Source: Sinorhizobium mexicanum (GTDB lineage Bacteria > Pseudomonadota > Alphaproteobacteria > Rhizobiales > Rhizobiaceae). From it: a stretch of 64,000 bases of DNA. Positions 25,508 to 35,000 of this stretch are shown here, one piece after another. Numbering within the stretch: the first letter of the stretch is position 1; each line of letters begins with the position of its first letter. The stretch is from contig NZ_CP041241.1 of NCBI RefSeq assembly GCF_013488225.1, positions 806,001 through 870,000 of the forward strand, given 5' to 3'. The notes beneath the pieces were generated by a model, which did no database searches, had not been told where the DNA came from, and saw nothing but the letters and a program-made list of their open reading frames with translations. A program made the position numbers and the translations under genes.

Positions 25508-26251
25508 ATGCGCGATCTAGTCGCAATCGTAACCGGTGGCAGTTCTGGCATCGGACGCGAAGTAGCTATTACATTAGCAAAACTCGGCACTCGTGTCCTG
25601 ATAACGGCACGGCGTCAGGCAGGAATTGATGAAGTCTGCGCCCGATCGGAAAATATCAAAGGTATTATTGCCGATGTAGCGAAGCCGGCCGACGTCCGGC
25701 GAACGGTTGAGGAAGCAATCGGTCTTTGGGGGAGGCTGGATGTTCTGATCAACAACGCCGGTGCAGGTGGCATTATGCCGCTCGCGGAAGCAACGGAGGA
25801 GCGCATAAAGGATATTTTCGCTGTCAACGTGACGGGTCCGAGTCTTTTGGCCGCTGCAGCCCTTCCGCACTTGAGCGGGAGGGGCGGAGCGATCACCAAC
25901 ATCTCCAGCACCTATGGGCACAAGGCTGCTGCAGGCCTCTCGCACTATGCGGCGAGCAAAGCGGCCCTCGAGCACCTTACGCGCTGCTGGGCGCTTGAAC
26001 TTGCACCCCATGGAGTGCGCGTCAATGCAATTGCCGCCGGGCCGACAGAAACCGGGGCGCTGACGGGGATGATGGGATTGACTGCCGAAGAAGCGGAGAA
26101 CGTCAAGGAGTATGAGCGCAATCTGATCCCATTGAAGCGTCGCGGCACACCGCACGACGTCGCGCAATGGATAGCGATGTTTGCGAACCCGGAGGCGGCA
26201 TGGACGACGGGTCAAATTCTGTCGGTCGATGGAGGGCTTTCGGTCGTCTGA
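25508..26251 (+). CDS. Short-chain dehydrogenase/reductase (classical SDR)
   Basis: 247 residues with a Rossmann motif TGGSSGIGREV, the NNAG stabilising motif, catalytic Ser in TNISSTYG, and the Tyr-xxx-Lys pair in HYAASKAALEHL; C-terminal SVDGG is typical. It would oxidise or reduce an alcohol/carbonyl with NAD(P). The ATG at 25508 is preceded by AAGAGG; a GTG three bases earlier is also possible. It is a lone gene; the substrate cannot be inferred. Confidence 0.9.
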   Translation: MRDLVAIVTGGSSGIGREVAITLAKLGTRVLITARRQAGIDEVCARSENIKGIIADVAKPADVRRTVEEAIGLWGRLDVLINNAGAGGIMPLAEATEERIKDIFAVNVTGPSLLAAAALPHLSGRGGAITNISSTYGHKAAAGLSHYAASKAALEHLTRCWALELAPHGVRVNAIAAGPTETGALTGMMGLTAEEAENVKEYERNLIPLKRRGTPHDVAQWIAMFANPEAAWTTGQILSVDGGLSVV

Positions 26252-26334
26252 GAGATCGGCTCACTCCCCATGGCCCGCCTCGCGCAATTGAATGCATTGA
26301 CGCGTGTGCATGGTCCACTTGGATATTTGCAGGA

Positions 26335-26365
26335 ATTGGCCGCGAACCTTGTGCTCGCGGCCAAT
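26335..26365. terminator. Hairpin after the SDR gene
   Basis: Perfect 11-bp stem ATTGGCCGCGA / TCGCGGCCAAT with a 9-base loop, about 85 bases after the SDR stop. No T-run. Confidence 0.5.
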
Positions 26366-26393
26366 AGCGCGTCGTTGGAAAAGCGTTCTCGTC

Positions 26394-26499
26394 TAGAGCA
26401 TCCAGTTTCAATGGAATTGTTGAAAGCGGATAATATGCTCTAGAATCGAAGTGCCAGAGCATCCTTTGTGCGTTCATTCGAAGGCACGACGCTCTAGAC
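26394..26499. repeat. RIME-like repeat
   Basis: About 105 bases bounded by GTCTAGAGC and GCTCTAGAC, with internal ATGCTCTAGAATC and a CCTTTGTGCG-type hairpin. Sister copy at 13064-13167; occupies most of the gap between the SDR and NmrA-like genes. Confidence 0.65.
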
Positions 26500-26508
26500 C
26501 GAAGATCG

Positions 26509-27267
26509 CTACGCGACTTTCTTCGGCTGGGCGTCGAACCACTGTTCGAATGTAACCCGACCAAGGCGCGGGCTCTTGTCCGAAACGAGAGAATTGTCGT
26601 CGATACGCGCGCCGAAATAGCGTGCCTCCGGATCCGCTACCACCTTTCTCGGGTCGTTCATCTTCTTGAGATAACGCCCGATCAAATCACTGAGCTTCAC
26701 ACGCTCAGGACCGGCAATTTCGACGATGCCGTTCTGCGGTTGGCTCAGCGCCACGTCGGTCATTGCGTCCGCGACATCGTCCGAGGCGATCGGCTGTATC
26801 GCAGCGGGCGACAGGTGAACCGTGTCGCCGACGGTACCCGATTGGGCGATACCATTAACGAACTCCATGAACTGCGTGGAGTGCACAATCGTATAAGGAA
26901 TGCCGGATGCCCGGATCAGGTTTTCCTGCGCCAGCTTGGCGCGGAAATAGCCACTCTCTTGCAGGCGTTCGGTGCCGACCACGGACAGAGCGATGTGGTG
27001 CTTCACGCCTGCGATTTGCTCCGCGGCCAACAGGTTCGTGCCCGATCTCTCGAAGAACTCGAGTACGGCCTTGTCTTCGAATGATGGGGAGTTTGCGAGA
27101 TCAAGGACGACTTCGGCGCTCTTAAGTGCGTCGGCGAGCCCTTCGCCGGTAATCGTGTTGACGCCCGTATTTGGTGCCGCAGCGATGACTTCGTGACCGC
27201 GCTTGCGCAAGCGATCGGCGGTCTTCGAACCGATAAGTCCGGTCCCACCAATAATGACAATTTTCAT
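26509..27267 (-). CDS. NmrA/NAD(P)H-binding family protein
   Basis: 252 residues from an ATG with a perfect GGAGG site (six bases). Rossmann motif IIGGTGLIGSKTADRL, then an atypical SDR layout with YFRAKLAQENLI and ASGIPYTIVHSTQFMEF. Similar proteins are described as NAD(P)H:quinone or sugar-nucleotide-like reductases, but no substrate can be given. It is the second gene of an operon with the AhpD-like gene (59 bases between). Confidence 0.85.
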   Translation of the reverse strand: MKIVIIGGTGLIGSKTADRLRKRGHEVIAAAPNTGVNTITGEGLADALKSAEVVLDLANSPSFEDKAVLEFFERSGTNLLAAEQIAGVKHHIALSVVGTERLQESGYFRAKLAQENLIRASGIPYTIVHSTQFMEFVNGIAQSGTVGDTVHLSPAAIQPIASDDVADAMTDVALSQPQNGIVEIAGPERVKLSDLIGRYLKKMNDPRKVVADPEARYFGARIDDNSLVSDKSPRLGRVTFEQWFDAQPKKVA

Positions 27268-27326
27268 AATATACCTCCGGTTGCAGCTCAAGTCGCGTTT
27301 GGAATCGAGCAAGTAAGAGAGACGAG

Positions 27327-27806
27327 TTAGCTCAAACCGGCCTTGTCGAGGCCAAATGCCTTGTCGGCTGATCCCGGCACGGCTTTGAACCCGATGCTGG
27401 CCCGGTTCCAGGCATTGATAGTCATGACCGCGAATGTGAGGTCGGAAATCTCTTTCTCGGACAGCTGACCGCGGACACGTTCGTAGATATCATCCGGAAC
27501 GCCGCCGGCTGGCAGGTTCGTCAGCACTTCCGTCCAGGCCAGCGCAGCCCGTTCGCGAGGGGCGAAGAGGTTTGACTCGCGCCAGATCGCCACATGGTGG
27601 ACGCGCAATTCGCTTTCGCCGTGGATCTTTGCTTCCTTGACATGCATGTCCAGGCAGAAGGCGCACCCGTTCAACTGCGAGGCCCGGATCTGCACCAGGT
27701 CTCGGGTCTTCTGGTCGATGGCGCTGTTGTTCACTGCGGCGCTGAGCTCCATCAACTTCTTGAAGAGCTCCGGGGACTGCTGTGCGTAGTTCAGTCGCTG
27801 TGTCAT
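27327..27806 (-). CDS. AhpD/carboxymuconolactone decarboxylase family protein
   Basis: 159 residues, all-helical CMD fold with the redox motif GCAFCLDMHVKEA: a Cys-xx-Cys pair followed by His, preceded by an acidic residue upstream, as in AhpD-type alkylhydroperoxidases. It probably detoxifies peroxides using thiol chemistry. It is first in a two-gene operon with the NmrA-like gene. A perfect CTAAAC-N4-GTTTAG box within an extended 26-base palindrome and a -10 (TACTAT) lie upstream, giving a 73-base leader. Confidence 0.88.
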   Translation of the reverse strand: MTQRLNYAQQSPELFKKLMELSAAVNNSAIDQKTRDLVQIRASQLNGCAFCLDMHVKEAKIHGESELRVHHVAIWRESNLFAPRERAALAWTEVLTNLPAGGVPDDIYERVRGQLSEKEISDLTFAVMTINAWNRASIGFKAVPGSADKAFGLDKAGLS

Positions 27807-27885
27807 TGAAACCTTACCTTGCTTATTCGCCTATGGATGCCGGCTGAACACCGGCCGGCACATGGGAGGTGTTGGAACATCATGG

Positions 27886-27936
27886 ATAGTAGTTGGAACG
27901 CTCTTCCCGGGGATCCTAAACATTGGTTTAGGATCC
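27886..27936 (-). promoter_or_regulatory. Best FixJ/TodT-type box, extended palindrome, with -10
   Basis: Arms GGATCCTAAAC (27911-27921) and GTTTAGGATCC (27926-27936) are perfect inverted repeats of 11 bases around ATTG; the core is CTAAAC-N4-GTTTAG. On the minus strand TACTAT (27886-27891) follows after 24 bases, so the box would sit near -45, suitable for a FixJ-family activator. The remainder of 27807-28224 is non-coding. Confidence 0.7.
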
Positions 27937-28224
27937 ACTTTCCAGGCTCGAGCGCACTTTGTGCTTTCACTGGAATGCCGGCGCTCTGGCGGCGATGCGT
28001 CGAAGTTGACGAGCGCCGTGAATGACGCGATCACACCTGCCGAGTGGCCGCGGATCCTGTGCGTAGATGAGAATTGGGGGCAATGCTTCGCAACGTATCG
28101 TTGCGTCAAGCGCGTTTCGCCGCCGTCTCCGACGGGCCGCGTTGTGGCTCGCGTAAATCGGGCGTGTCGAGAAACCGTGATGCCGAGCAATTGTGCTCGG
28201 GTGGCTTCTTAATGGTGGCAGGGA

Positions 28225-28857
28225 TTAGATGAGCTCTGATTTTTTCACGAGGTCGGCCAGCGAGCGGGCTTCCATCTTTCGCATCACGCTGGCTCTGTGA
28301 ATCTTGACCATGATCTCACTGATCCCGAGCTCATAAGCTATCTGCTTGTTCATGAGGCCGTCGGTGACGTGCTGCATTACTTCCTTTTCCCGAGGCGTCA
28401 AAGTCGATGCTTTCTGCTTGATGGCATTCCTGACGACGGCATCCTGTCGTCTGGACCGATCAGTCTCGAAAGCCCTGCCTACTGCATCGAGCAGTTCCTC
28501 ATTGGTGAAGGGCTTCAGCAGAAAGTCTACCGCGCCCGCCTTCATTGCTGTCACGCTCGTTGGCACGTCGCCATGGCCTGTCACGAAGACTACCGGAGTC
28601 TGGCATCCGAGATCCTCCAGCCGGGATTGAAACTCGATGCCGCTCATGCCCGGCATCCGAACATCCAGCACAATGCAGCCTGAAGCGTTCAGGCAACCAT
28701 TCTCGATGAAATCCAGAGCGTCGCGGAAAGACGATGATTTAATGCCCACAGACTCAAATAGATCGATCATAGAGAGACGGATGTCAGCATCGTCGTCAAT
28801 TACAACCACAACTTGTTCTTCGATCGGGGCGTCTACGATTTTGCGTGCGGTCGACAT
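28225..28857 (-). CDS. FixJ-type response regulator (receiver + LuxR HTH)
   Basis: 210 residues: receiver with VIDDDADIR, phospho-acceptor Asp65 in CIVLDVRMPGMSG, Lys in FLLKPFTNEELL, then a LuxR/FixJ domain (LTPREKEVMQHVTDGLMNKQ, GISEIMVKIHRASVMRKM). It lies 120 bases downstream of the matching kinase on the same strand. Its own upstream region holds a CTAAAC-N4-GTATAC site with a possible -10 (GACAAT), suggesting autoregulation by this or a paralogous regulator. Confidence 0.92.
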   Translation of the reverse strand: MSTARKIVDAPIEEQVVVVIDDDADIRLSMIDLFESVGIKSSSFRDALDFIENGCLNASGCIVLDVRMPGMSGIEFQSRLEDLGCQTPVVFVTGHGDVPTSVTAMKAGAVDFLLKPFTNEELLDAVGRAFETDRSRRQDAVVRNAIKQKASTLTPREKEVMQHVTDGLMNKQIAYELGISEIMVKIHRASVMRKMEARSLADLVKKSELI

Positions 28858-28904
28858 TGTGCTGTCTCCTCGAATGCCGGAACGGTGGTTGCATTCTGCC
28901 TTGA

Positions 28905-28948
28905 ATTGTCTCGGGAGGCACCCTGTTTCAAAGTATACAATGGTTTAG
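28905..28948 (-). promoter_or_regulatory. FixJ/TodT-type box upstream of the FixJ-like gene
   Basis: Minus strand: CTAAAC-CATT-GTATAC (28933-28948), 22 bases, GACAAT (28905-28910). Transcription would start about 40 bases before the regulator ATG. Confidence 0.5.
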
Positions 28949-28977
28949 TCCGCCCTCGTATCGGGCTGCGGGGGCGA

Positions 28978-29820
28978 TCAGGCCTCCGCCGGCGCGCTCG
29001 CGGGCAACAGCACTCGAAACAATGCGCCATGCGGCTCGCAGTTGGCAGCCCTGATCATACCACCATGGTCGGTTATGATTGAGCGGCAAATTGCCAGGCC
29101 CATACCCATGCCATCGGGCTTAGTCGAAAAGAAGCCCTCGAACACCCGCTCGAGAGCTGCCGCGGGTATACCGCCGCCGGTATCGCGTATCGTCAGCGAA
29201 ACGGTCTCGCCTTCGGCTTGCGAGGTGTCGACGACGATTTCTCGGTCTTCCGTAGCCGTTTGAGTGATTGCCTGGATGCTGTTGATCAAGAGATTGACGG
29301 CAACCTGCTGCAATTGAACCCGATCGCCCGTTATGCTTGGCAGTTCCTCGGCCAGCTGAAGGCGCAGCGAGATCGAGTGAGCCTCCGTCTCTGCCTTTAT
29401 GAACAGAACGGCCTCCTTGACGATGTCATTGATGTCGATGGCTTGCCGTACGGGATCGCTGCGGACCGCCATGTCCTTGATGCGTTGTATGACGCGGTTC
29501 GCGCGGAGCGCATTTTCCTTGATCCGCGAAACAAGTTGTTGAACCTTCGCGAGGTTGGGATCAGTTCTCCCGAGCCATCTCGACGCGGTATCAGCGTCGG
29601 TAACGATCACCGAGAGCGGTTGGCGCACTTCGTGAGCTATCGACGTCACGAGTTCGCCGAGTGCCGACACCCGTGCCGCATGGGCGAAATCCGTCCCTAT
29701 TTGTCTCAACTGCAGCTCAATGCGGCGCTGCTCCGTATCCCCGATTAATTCATCGGGGCGAGCACTTGATAGCCGTACGTCGGTGGAAGCATTCATCTGT
29801 TTCGTTCCAGTCACGGCCAT
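28978..29820 (-). CDS. Soluble sensor histidine kinase (no PAS domain)
   Basis: 280 residues with no transmembrane segment and only a short N-terminal region before a coiled-coil/HisKA domain (His63 in SIAHEVRQPLSVI) and HATPase (LLINSIQAIT, IRDTGGGIP, GMGMGLAICRSII). The catalytic half closely resembles the other two kinases of the region. With no sensor domain it probably takes its signal from a partner protein. A GTG at 29814 has a better ribosome site (AAGGA) than the first ATG. It precedes the FixJ-like regulator on the same strand. Confidence 0.88.
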   Translation of the reverse strand: MAVTGTKQMNASTDVRLSSARPDELIGDTEQRRIELQLRQIGTDFAHAARVSALGELVTSIAHEVRQPLSVIVTDADTASRWLGRTDPNLAKVQQLVSRIKENALRANRVIQRIKDMAVRSDPVRQAIDINDIVKEAVLFIKAETEAHSISLRLQLAEELPSITGDRVQLQQVAVNLLINSIQAITQTATEDREIVVDTSQAEGETVSLTIRDTGGGIPAAALERVFEGFFSTKPDGMGMGLAICRSIITDHGGMIRAANCEPHGALFRVLLPASAPAEA

Positions 29821-29925
29821 CCTTTGCAGAGTGGGTCAGGCGGTGCGGCGCTTGAAGTCTATACTCATTACACCCTGGACAATCCGGCTCATAAGTGCCT
29901 AGCTCGGCACAGCATTTGTGCTGGG

Positions 29926-30852
29926 ATGTCCGTAATGGCGATTATTGGTGATAAGACTGCCGGATTATCGGCCTTCGTTTTGGCGGTGGAGACCGGCTCC
30001 TTTAGCGCGGCTTCAAAGCTTCTGGGAACCACTCCATCTGCGGTCTCAAAGAGTGTCGCCAGATTGGAACAGCGCCTTGGAGCTAAACTCTTCAGGCGTT
30101 CCACGCGCTCGCTCACGCTAACAGTCGAAGGGACAGCCTACTACGAGCGAATCGTACCGTTGCTCCACGGGCTTGAGGATGCGGAGGAAGTGGTTCGTTC
30201 GGCCTCCACCGCTCGCGGCACGCTGCGCGTGACGATGCCAAGCGAGCTCGGAAGAATTTTGATGGATGCGCTTACAACCGATTTCCTGCGCGCGCACCCG
30301 GAGATCAGGCTGGAAATGGGGTGGGCGGATCGCCGTGTGGACTTGATCCGCGAGGGCTACGATCTGGCATTGCGCGCCGGTGCGCCTGACGACAGCGAAC
30401 TCAATCTCCGCACACTCGGCGAACTGCCGATGGTCCTGGTGGCGTCGCCCGAGTACTTGAGCGAGATCGGGCGCCCCGCCTCCATCGACGAACTCGGTCG
30501 CGCAAATCACTTACGCTACGTCCTCGGCGGGCGGCCTTTTCTGATCCGGTTCCTGGATGGTGAAATCACCGAACCCGAAGGCCGCCTTGATCTGGACAGC
30601 GGATTCGCACTTCGGGCCGCGGCGTTAAACGGATTTGGAGTGGCTCATCTCCTGCGTTGCGTCGTCGAAGCGGACATCAGTGCGGGCCGGTTGGAAGTCG
30701 TCTTGCCTTCACGCCCGCTCAAACGCGTGCCACTTCATTTTCTTCATGCTTTTGGCAGGACGCCACCGTTGCGGGCGCGACTGTTCATGGACTTCGTGGC
30801 GGAGCAAATCAAACCGTTCCTTCATGATCCACGCCAGGAAAGGGTCCGATAA
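29926..30852 (+). CDS. LysR-family transcriptional regulator
   Basis: About 308 residues. N-terminal winged HTH (FVLAVETGSFSAASKLLGTTPSAVSKSVARLEQRLGAKLF in pattern), then a periplasmic-binding-protein-like effector domain (RGTLRVTMPSELGRILM). It belongs to the DsdC/CrgA-like LysR subgroup that often regulates a divergent gene; here the divergent gene is the soluble kinase. ATGs at 29926 and 29935 are both plausible; neither has a strong ribosome site. Confidence 0.9.
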   Translation: MSVMAIIGDKTAGLSAFVLAVETGSFSAASKLLGTTPSAVSKSVARLEQRLGAKLFRRSTRSLTLTVEGTAYYERIVPLLHGLEDAEEVVRSASTARGTLRVTMPSELGRILMDALTTDFLRAHPEIRLEMGWADRRVDLIREGYDLALRAGAPDDSELNLRTLGELPMVLVASPEYLSEIGRPASIDELGRANHLRYVLGGRPFLIRFLDGEITEPEGRLDLDSGFALRAAALNGFGVAHLLRCVVEADISAGRLEVVLPSRPLKRVPLHFLHAFGRTPPLRARLFMDFVAEQIKPFLHDPRQERVR

Positions 30853-30932
30853 CGCCAGCGGAGAGGGCCGGCTTCGCTATAACCCATAGGACCATCGCGG
30901 AGAGAGGCCAACGACCGGCAGGCTCCTCCTGC

Positions 30933-32084
30933 CTACTTCTGCGCCTGGCCGGCCGGGACCGGCTTCACCGGCGCACCGGGGAAGATTTTCTGTAGGTTCC
31001 CGGCGATCACCTTGTCGCCTTCCGAAACCCCGGATGACAGGCCCACGAGGCCGCCATTGCTGGGGCCGAGGGAGACCAGCCGCTGCTCGACGACGTCGCC
31101 CTTGCCGACGACATAGACATATTTCCCGAGCTGGCTGGACCCGAGTGCGGTCTCCGGCACCATTAGCACGTTCGGTTCATCCCGGACGCGGAGGCGGACG
31201 CGGACGTACTGGCCGGGCAGCAAGGTCAGATCGGTGTTGTCGATCGTTGCGCGCGCCACGACCGTGCCGGTACTGCGCTCGACCGCGTTGTTGATGAAGG
31301 TCAGGTCGCCGCGGTTGCGCGGCTCGCTGTCCCCCGGCAAAAACACTTCGGCCTGAACCCGCCCGGCCGCCCGTGCCTTCTGAATGTCCGCCAGTTCGGC
31401 TTCGCTCGGATTGAAGGAGACATAGATCGGCGAGAGTTGCACGAGATTGTTGAGTGGCGTGCCGGCCGTGTCGCTGACCAACGTTCCCTCGGGAGCCAGG
31501 TTTCGCCCGAGCCGCCCTGCAAAGGGTGCCCGGATTTCAGTGTAAGCGAGGTTGATCTCGGCGGTGCGAACCGCCGCCCGCGACATAGCCAGGGCCGCCT
31601 CCGCCTGGCGCACGGCGCTTGCGCGTTGGTCGAAGCTGTCCTTGTCCAGGTAGCCTGTCGTGGCCAGTTCGTTGCCGCGTGTGAGATTGCTGCGAAGATA
31701 GGCGAGCGATGCCTCGTCACGTTGGATCTGGGCTTTCGCCTGATCGAGCTCCGCCTCGTAGTCGCGCGGGTCGATCCGGTAAAGGAGCTCGCCCTGCTTG
31801 ACGTCGGAGCCGTCCGGAACTTCCTGCGACTGTATATAGCCGGAGATCTTAGCGCGGAGCGTCACGTTGCGGATCGCCTCCGTCCGCGCGGAATACTCGA
31901 GGTAAATGGGGATCGTCTTCTTGACGACCGCGGCGACGGGAACAGGCATGGCAGGAGGTGCCGTCGCAACCGCGGCCCCTGCGTCACCGCCGTTCAGGTC
32001 AAGCCTGCCGCCAGTGTACGAATAGGCCGCAGCCAGAGCCGCGATCGCGACTGCTGCGGCAAGGCCAAGTTTCAAACCGCGCAT
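30933..32084 (-). CDS. RND efflux periplasmic adaptor (AcrA/MexE type)
   Basis: 383 residues. Signal/anchor at 5-25, then lipoyl half VTLRAKISGYIQSQEVPDGSDVKQGE, alpha-hairpin, second lipoyl half IRAPFAGRLGRNLAPEGTLV, beta-barrel (LSPIYVSFNPSEAELADIQK pattern) and membrane-proximal domain ending in a Pro/Ala-rich tail. It links the RND pump to an outer-membrane channel that is missing here. The gene lies downstream of the pump gene (15 bases), the reverse of the usual adaptor-first order. Confidence 0.93.
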   Translation of the reverse strand: MRGLKLGLAAAVAIAALAAAYSYTGGRLDLNGGDAGAAVATAPPAMPVPVAAVVKKTIPIYLEYSARTEAIRNVTLRAKISGYIQSQEVPDGSDVKQGELLYRIDPRDYEAELDQAKAQIQRDEASLAYLRSNLTRGNELATTGYLDKDSFDQRASAVRQAEAALAMSRAAVRTAEINLAYTEIRAPFAGRLGRNLAPEGTLVSDTAGTPLNNLVQLSPIYVSFNPSEAELADIQKARAAGRVQAEVFLPGDSEPRNRGDLTFINNAVERSTGTVVARATIDNTDLTLLPGQYVRVRLRVRDEPNVLMVPETALGSSQLGKYVYVVGKGDVVEQRLVSLGPSNGGLVGLSSGVSEGDKVIAGNLQKIFPGAPVKPVPAGQAQK

Positions 32085-32099
32085 ATCAAGCTCCAGTCC

Positions 32100-35000
32100 C
32101 TATTCGGCCGCTTCGGGCTCCCGCTGCCCCTTGGCAGGGCTAAGCCCTTCCCGCCATTGCTCAATGACAGCATAGAAAACCGGGACAAAAATAAGTGTCA
32201 GAACGGTGTCCATGAGCATACCGCCAAACACCGTCGTGCCGATCGACTGCCTGCTGGCGGCACCGGCGCCCGTCGCGTACATCAGCGGGACGACGCCGAG
32301 AATGAAGGCGAACGCCGTCATCAAAATCGGCCGTAGCCGCAGGCGGGCCGCCTCGGCAGCGGCCGTGATGATGTCCAAGCCTTCCTGTCGGCGCCGCTTG
32401 GCGAACTCGACGATCAGAATAGCGTTTTTCGCGGCAAGGCCAACCAGCATCACGAAGCCGATCTGCGAGTAGACGTCGATCTGCTTGGCGCGCAGCCACA
32501 GGGCGAGCAGGGCGCCGAGGAGAGCGAGCGGCACGGAAAGCAGCACCATGAAGGGCATCGACCAGCTTTCATACTGCGCCGCCAGGATCAGGAAACAAAA
32601 GATTATTGCCAGCGCGAAGACGAGCGCGGCGATCGATCCGGCCCTGATCTCCTGATAGGTGATGCCCGTCCATTCGAAGCCGAAGTCCCGCGGCAGAGTG
32701 GCCGCGGCGGCGCGCTCCATCGCGGCCACCGCCTGGCTCGAACTGTAGCCCGGCGCGGCCGCGCCATTTACGAGCGCAGACGGATAGTTGTTGTAGTGGC
32801 TGACGGTTTCGGGGCCGACGGTCGGCTTCAGCGCCCCGAGCGTGCTGAGCGGCACCATGTCGCCAGCCGAATTGCGCACGTAAAGCCGGGAAATGTCGGC
32901 GGGATTGGAGCGAGCGCTTTGATCGGCCTGCAGCGTTACACGAAAAGTGCGACCGAACAGGTTGAAGTCGTTGACATAAAGCGAGCCGAAATAGATCTGC
33001 AAGGTGTTGAATATATCCGGCAGGTTGAGGCCCAACTGCTTTGCCTTGTCCCGGTCGAGGTCATAGTTGAATTGCGGGCTCGACGTGCTGAACGCGGTGA
33101 AGAGCTGGTGCGGATTGATTTCCGGCTGCTTTCGTGCTTCGGCGATCAGGGCCTGCGTGGCGTCGTTCAGCGCCACGCTGCTGTGGCCGCCGAGGTCCTC
33201 GACCTGGAATTCAAAACCGCCCGTTGCGCCGAGCCCTTGTATCGACGGCGGATCGAAGGCGAGCACCAGAGCGTCGGGGATCTGCAAGAGGATCGGCTGC
33301 ACCGCTTCGCGCAGCGCCGACGCGCCCTCTTCGGGGGGCCGCTCGTCCCATGGCTTCAGGACCGCAAACTGCACCGCGGAATTCGACTGACTTGCGAAAC
33401 TCAGGAAATTGAAGCCGACTACGGAGCCGACGAAATCCACGCCCGCCGTGCCGCGAAGGATTTCCTCCGACTGCCTCGCGACGGCTTCGGTTCGTTCTAT
33501 CGACGCGCCGTCGGGGAGTTGGATGACCACGAAGAAATATCCCTGGTCTTCGACCGGCAGGAAGGTCGAGGGAATGCGCTGCCACAATGCGTAGGTGGAA
33601 CCGATGGCGATCAGGAAGAGTCCGAACAGCGCCCAACGCCACCGGACGAGTCTCGCAATGCTGTGCGCATACGCATGCGAGAGCCAGTGAAAACCGGTGT
33701 TGAACCAGCGGAACAGCACGAACCGCGCCGCTCCGCGATGGCGCAGGAACGCGGCGCTGAGCGCGGGACTGAGCGTCAGCGAATTGAATGCGGAGAACGC
33801 AACCGAGATCGCGACCGTCAGGGCGAACTGATTGTAAAGGCTTCCCGCAACACCCGGAATGAAGGCGACCGGCACAAAGACGGCCAGAAGCACGGCGGTC
33901 GTCGCGATGATCGGTCCCGTCACCTCCTGCATTGCCTTGTGCGTTGCGGCGAGTGGTGGCAGGCCGGACTCTAACTGTCGCTCGACGTTCTCGACCACCA
34001 CGATCGCATCGTCGACCACAAGGCCGATGGCGAGCACCATTCCGAGCAGGCTCAGCATGTTCAACGAGAAGCCGAGCAGGTACATGACGATGAGCGTCGC
34101 GATCAGCGACACCGGAATGGCGATCGTCGGGATAATCGTGGTGCGCACGTTCTGGAGGAAGATGAAGACGACCGCGATGACGAGAGCCAGCGCCTCGACC
34201 AGCGTGATCACCACATCCTGCATCGCCGCGGACACGAAGCGCGTGGTGTCGTAGAACATGTGGTAGGCGATACCTTCGGGGAAGCGCTGCGACAGTTCGT
34301 CCATCTTGGCCTTGACCCGGCTCTGGAGATCGAGAGCGTTCGATCCAGGCGCCTGGAACACTGCCAGGACGACGCTCTCCTTGCCGTTGAAGGTTACCGA
34401 TGAAGAATAGAGCAGGGCACCGAGCTCGATGCGTGCCACGTCGCGCAGCCGGATCGTCGCCCCCGTGCCTTGGTCAGCCCGCAGCACAATATCGCCGAAT
34501 TGCTCGGGATCGCTCAGCCGCCCGAGTGCATTGATCTGCATCTCGAAGGGTGTGCCGGCCGGCGCCGGGGACTGCCCGATCTTTCCGCCGGCAACCTGGA
34601 CGTTCTGCTCCTCGATGACGTTCTGCACGTCGACCGCGGTGATGCCCAGATTGGCCATCCGGTCCGGATCGAGCCAAACGCGCATCGAGTAACGCCGCTC
34701 GCCGAAGAGCTGGACATCGCCGACACCCGGCAGGCGCTTGAGCGGATCGAGGATCTGCAGGTAGGCATAGTTGCTGACGGACGCGAAATCGACGGAGTCA
34801 TCGGGCGAATCGAGGCTGACCAGCACGGTGAAGTTCGGTATCTGCTTGGCGATCGTCACCCCGCTCTGGTTGACCAGGGCCGGAAGCGAGGACGCTGCTT
34901 GCGAAACGCGGTTCTGCACGTCGAGCGCCGCGACGTCGATCGGATAGCCGACGTCGAAGGAGATGATGATCCTCGAAGAGCCGTCATTGGAGCTCGTCGA

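Noticed and set aside
27831..28212. Two overlapping open frames of about 116-119 codons in the AhpD upstream region
   Set aside because: Both overlap the extended palindrome and lack ribosome sites or family matches.
32796..33974. Plus-strand open frame of 392 codons
   Set aside because: Antisense to the RND pump gene.
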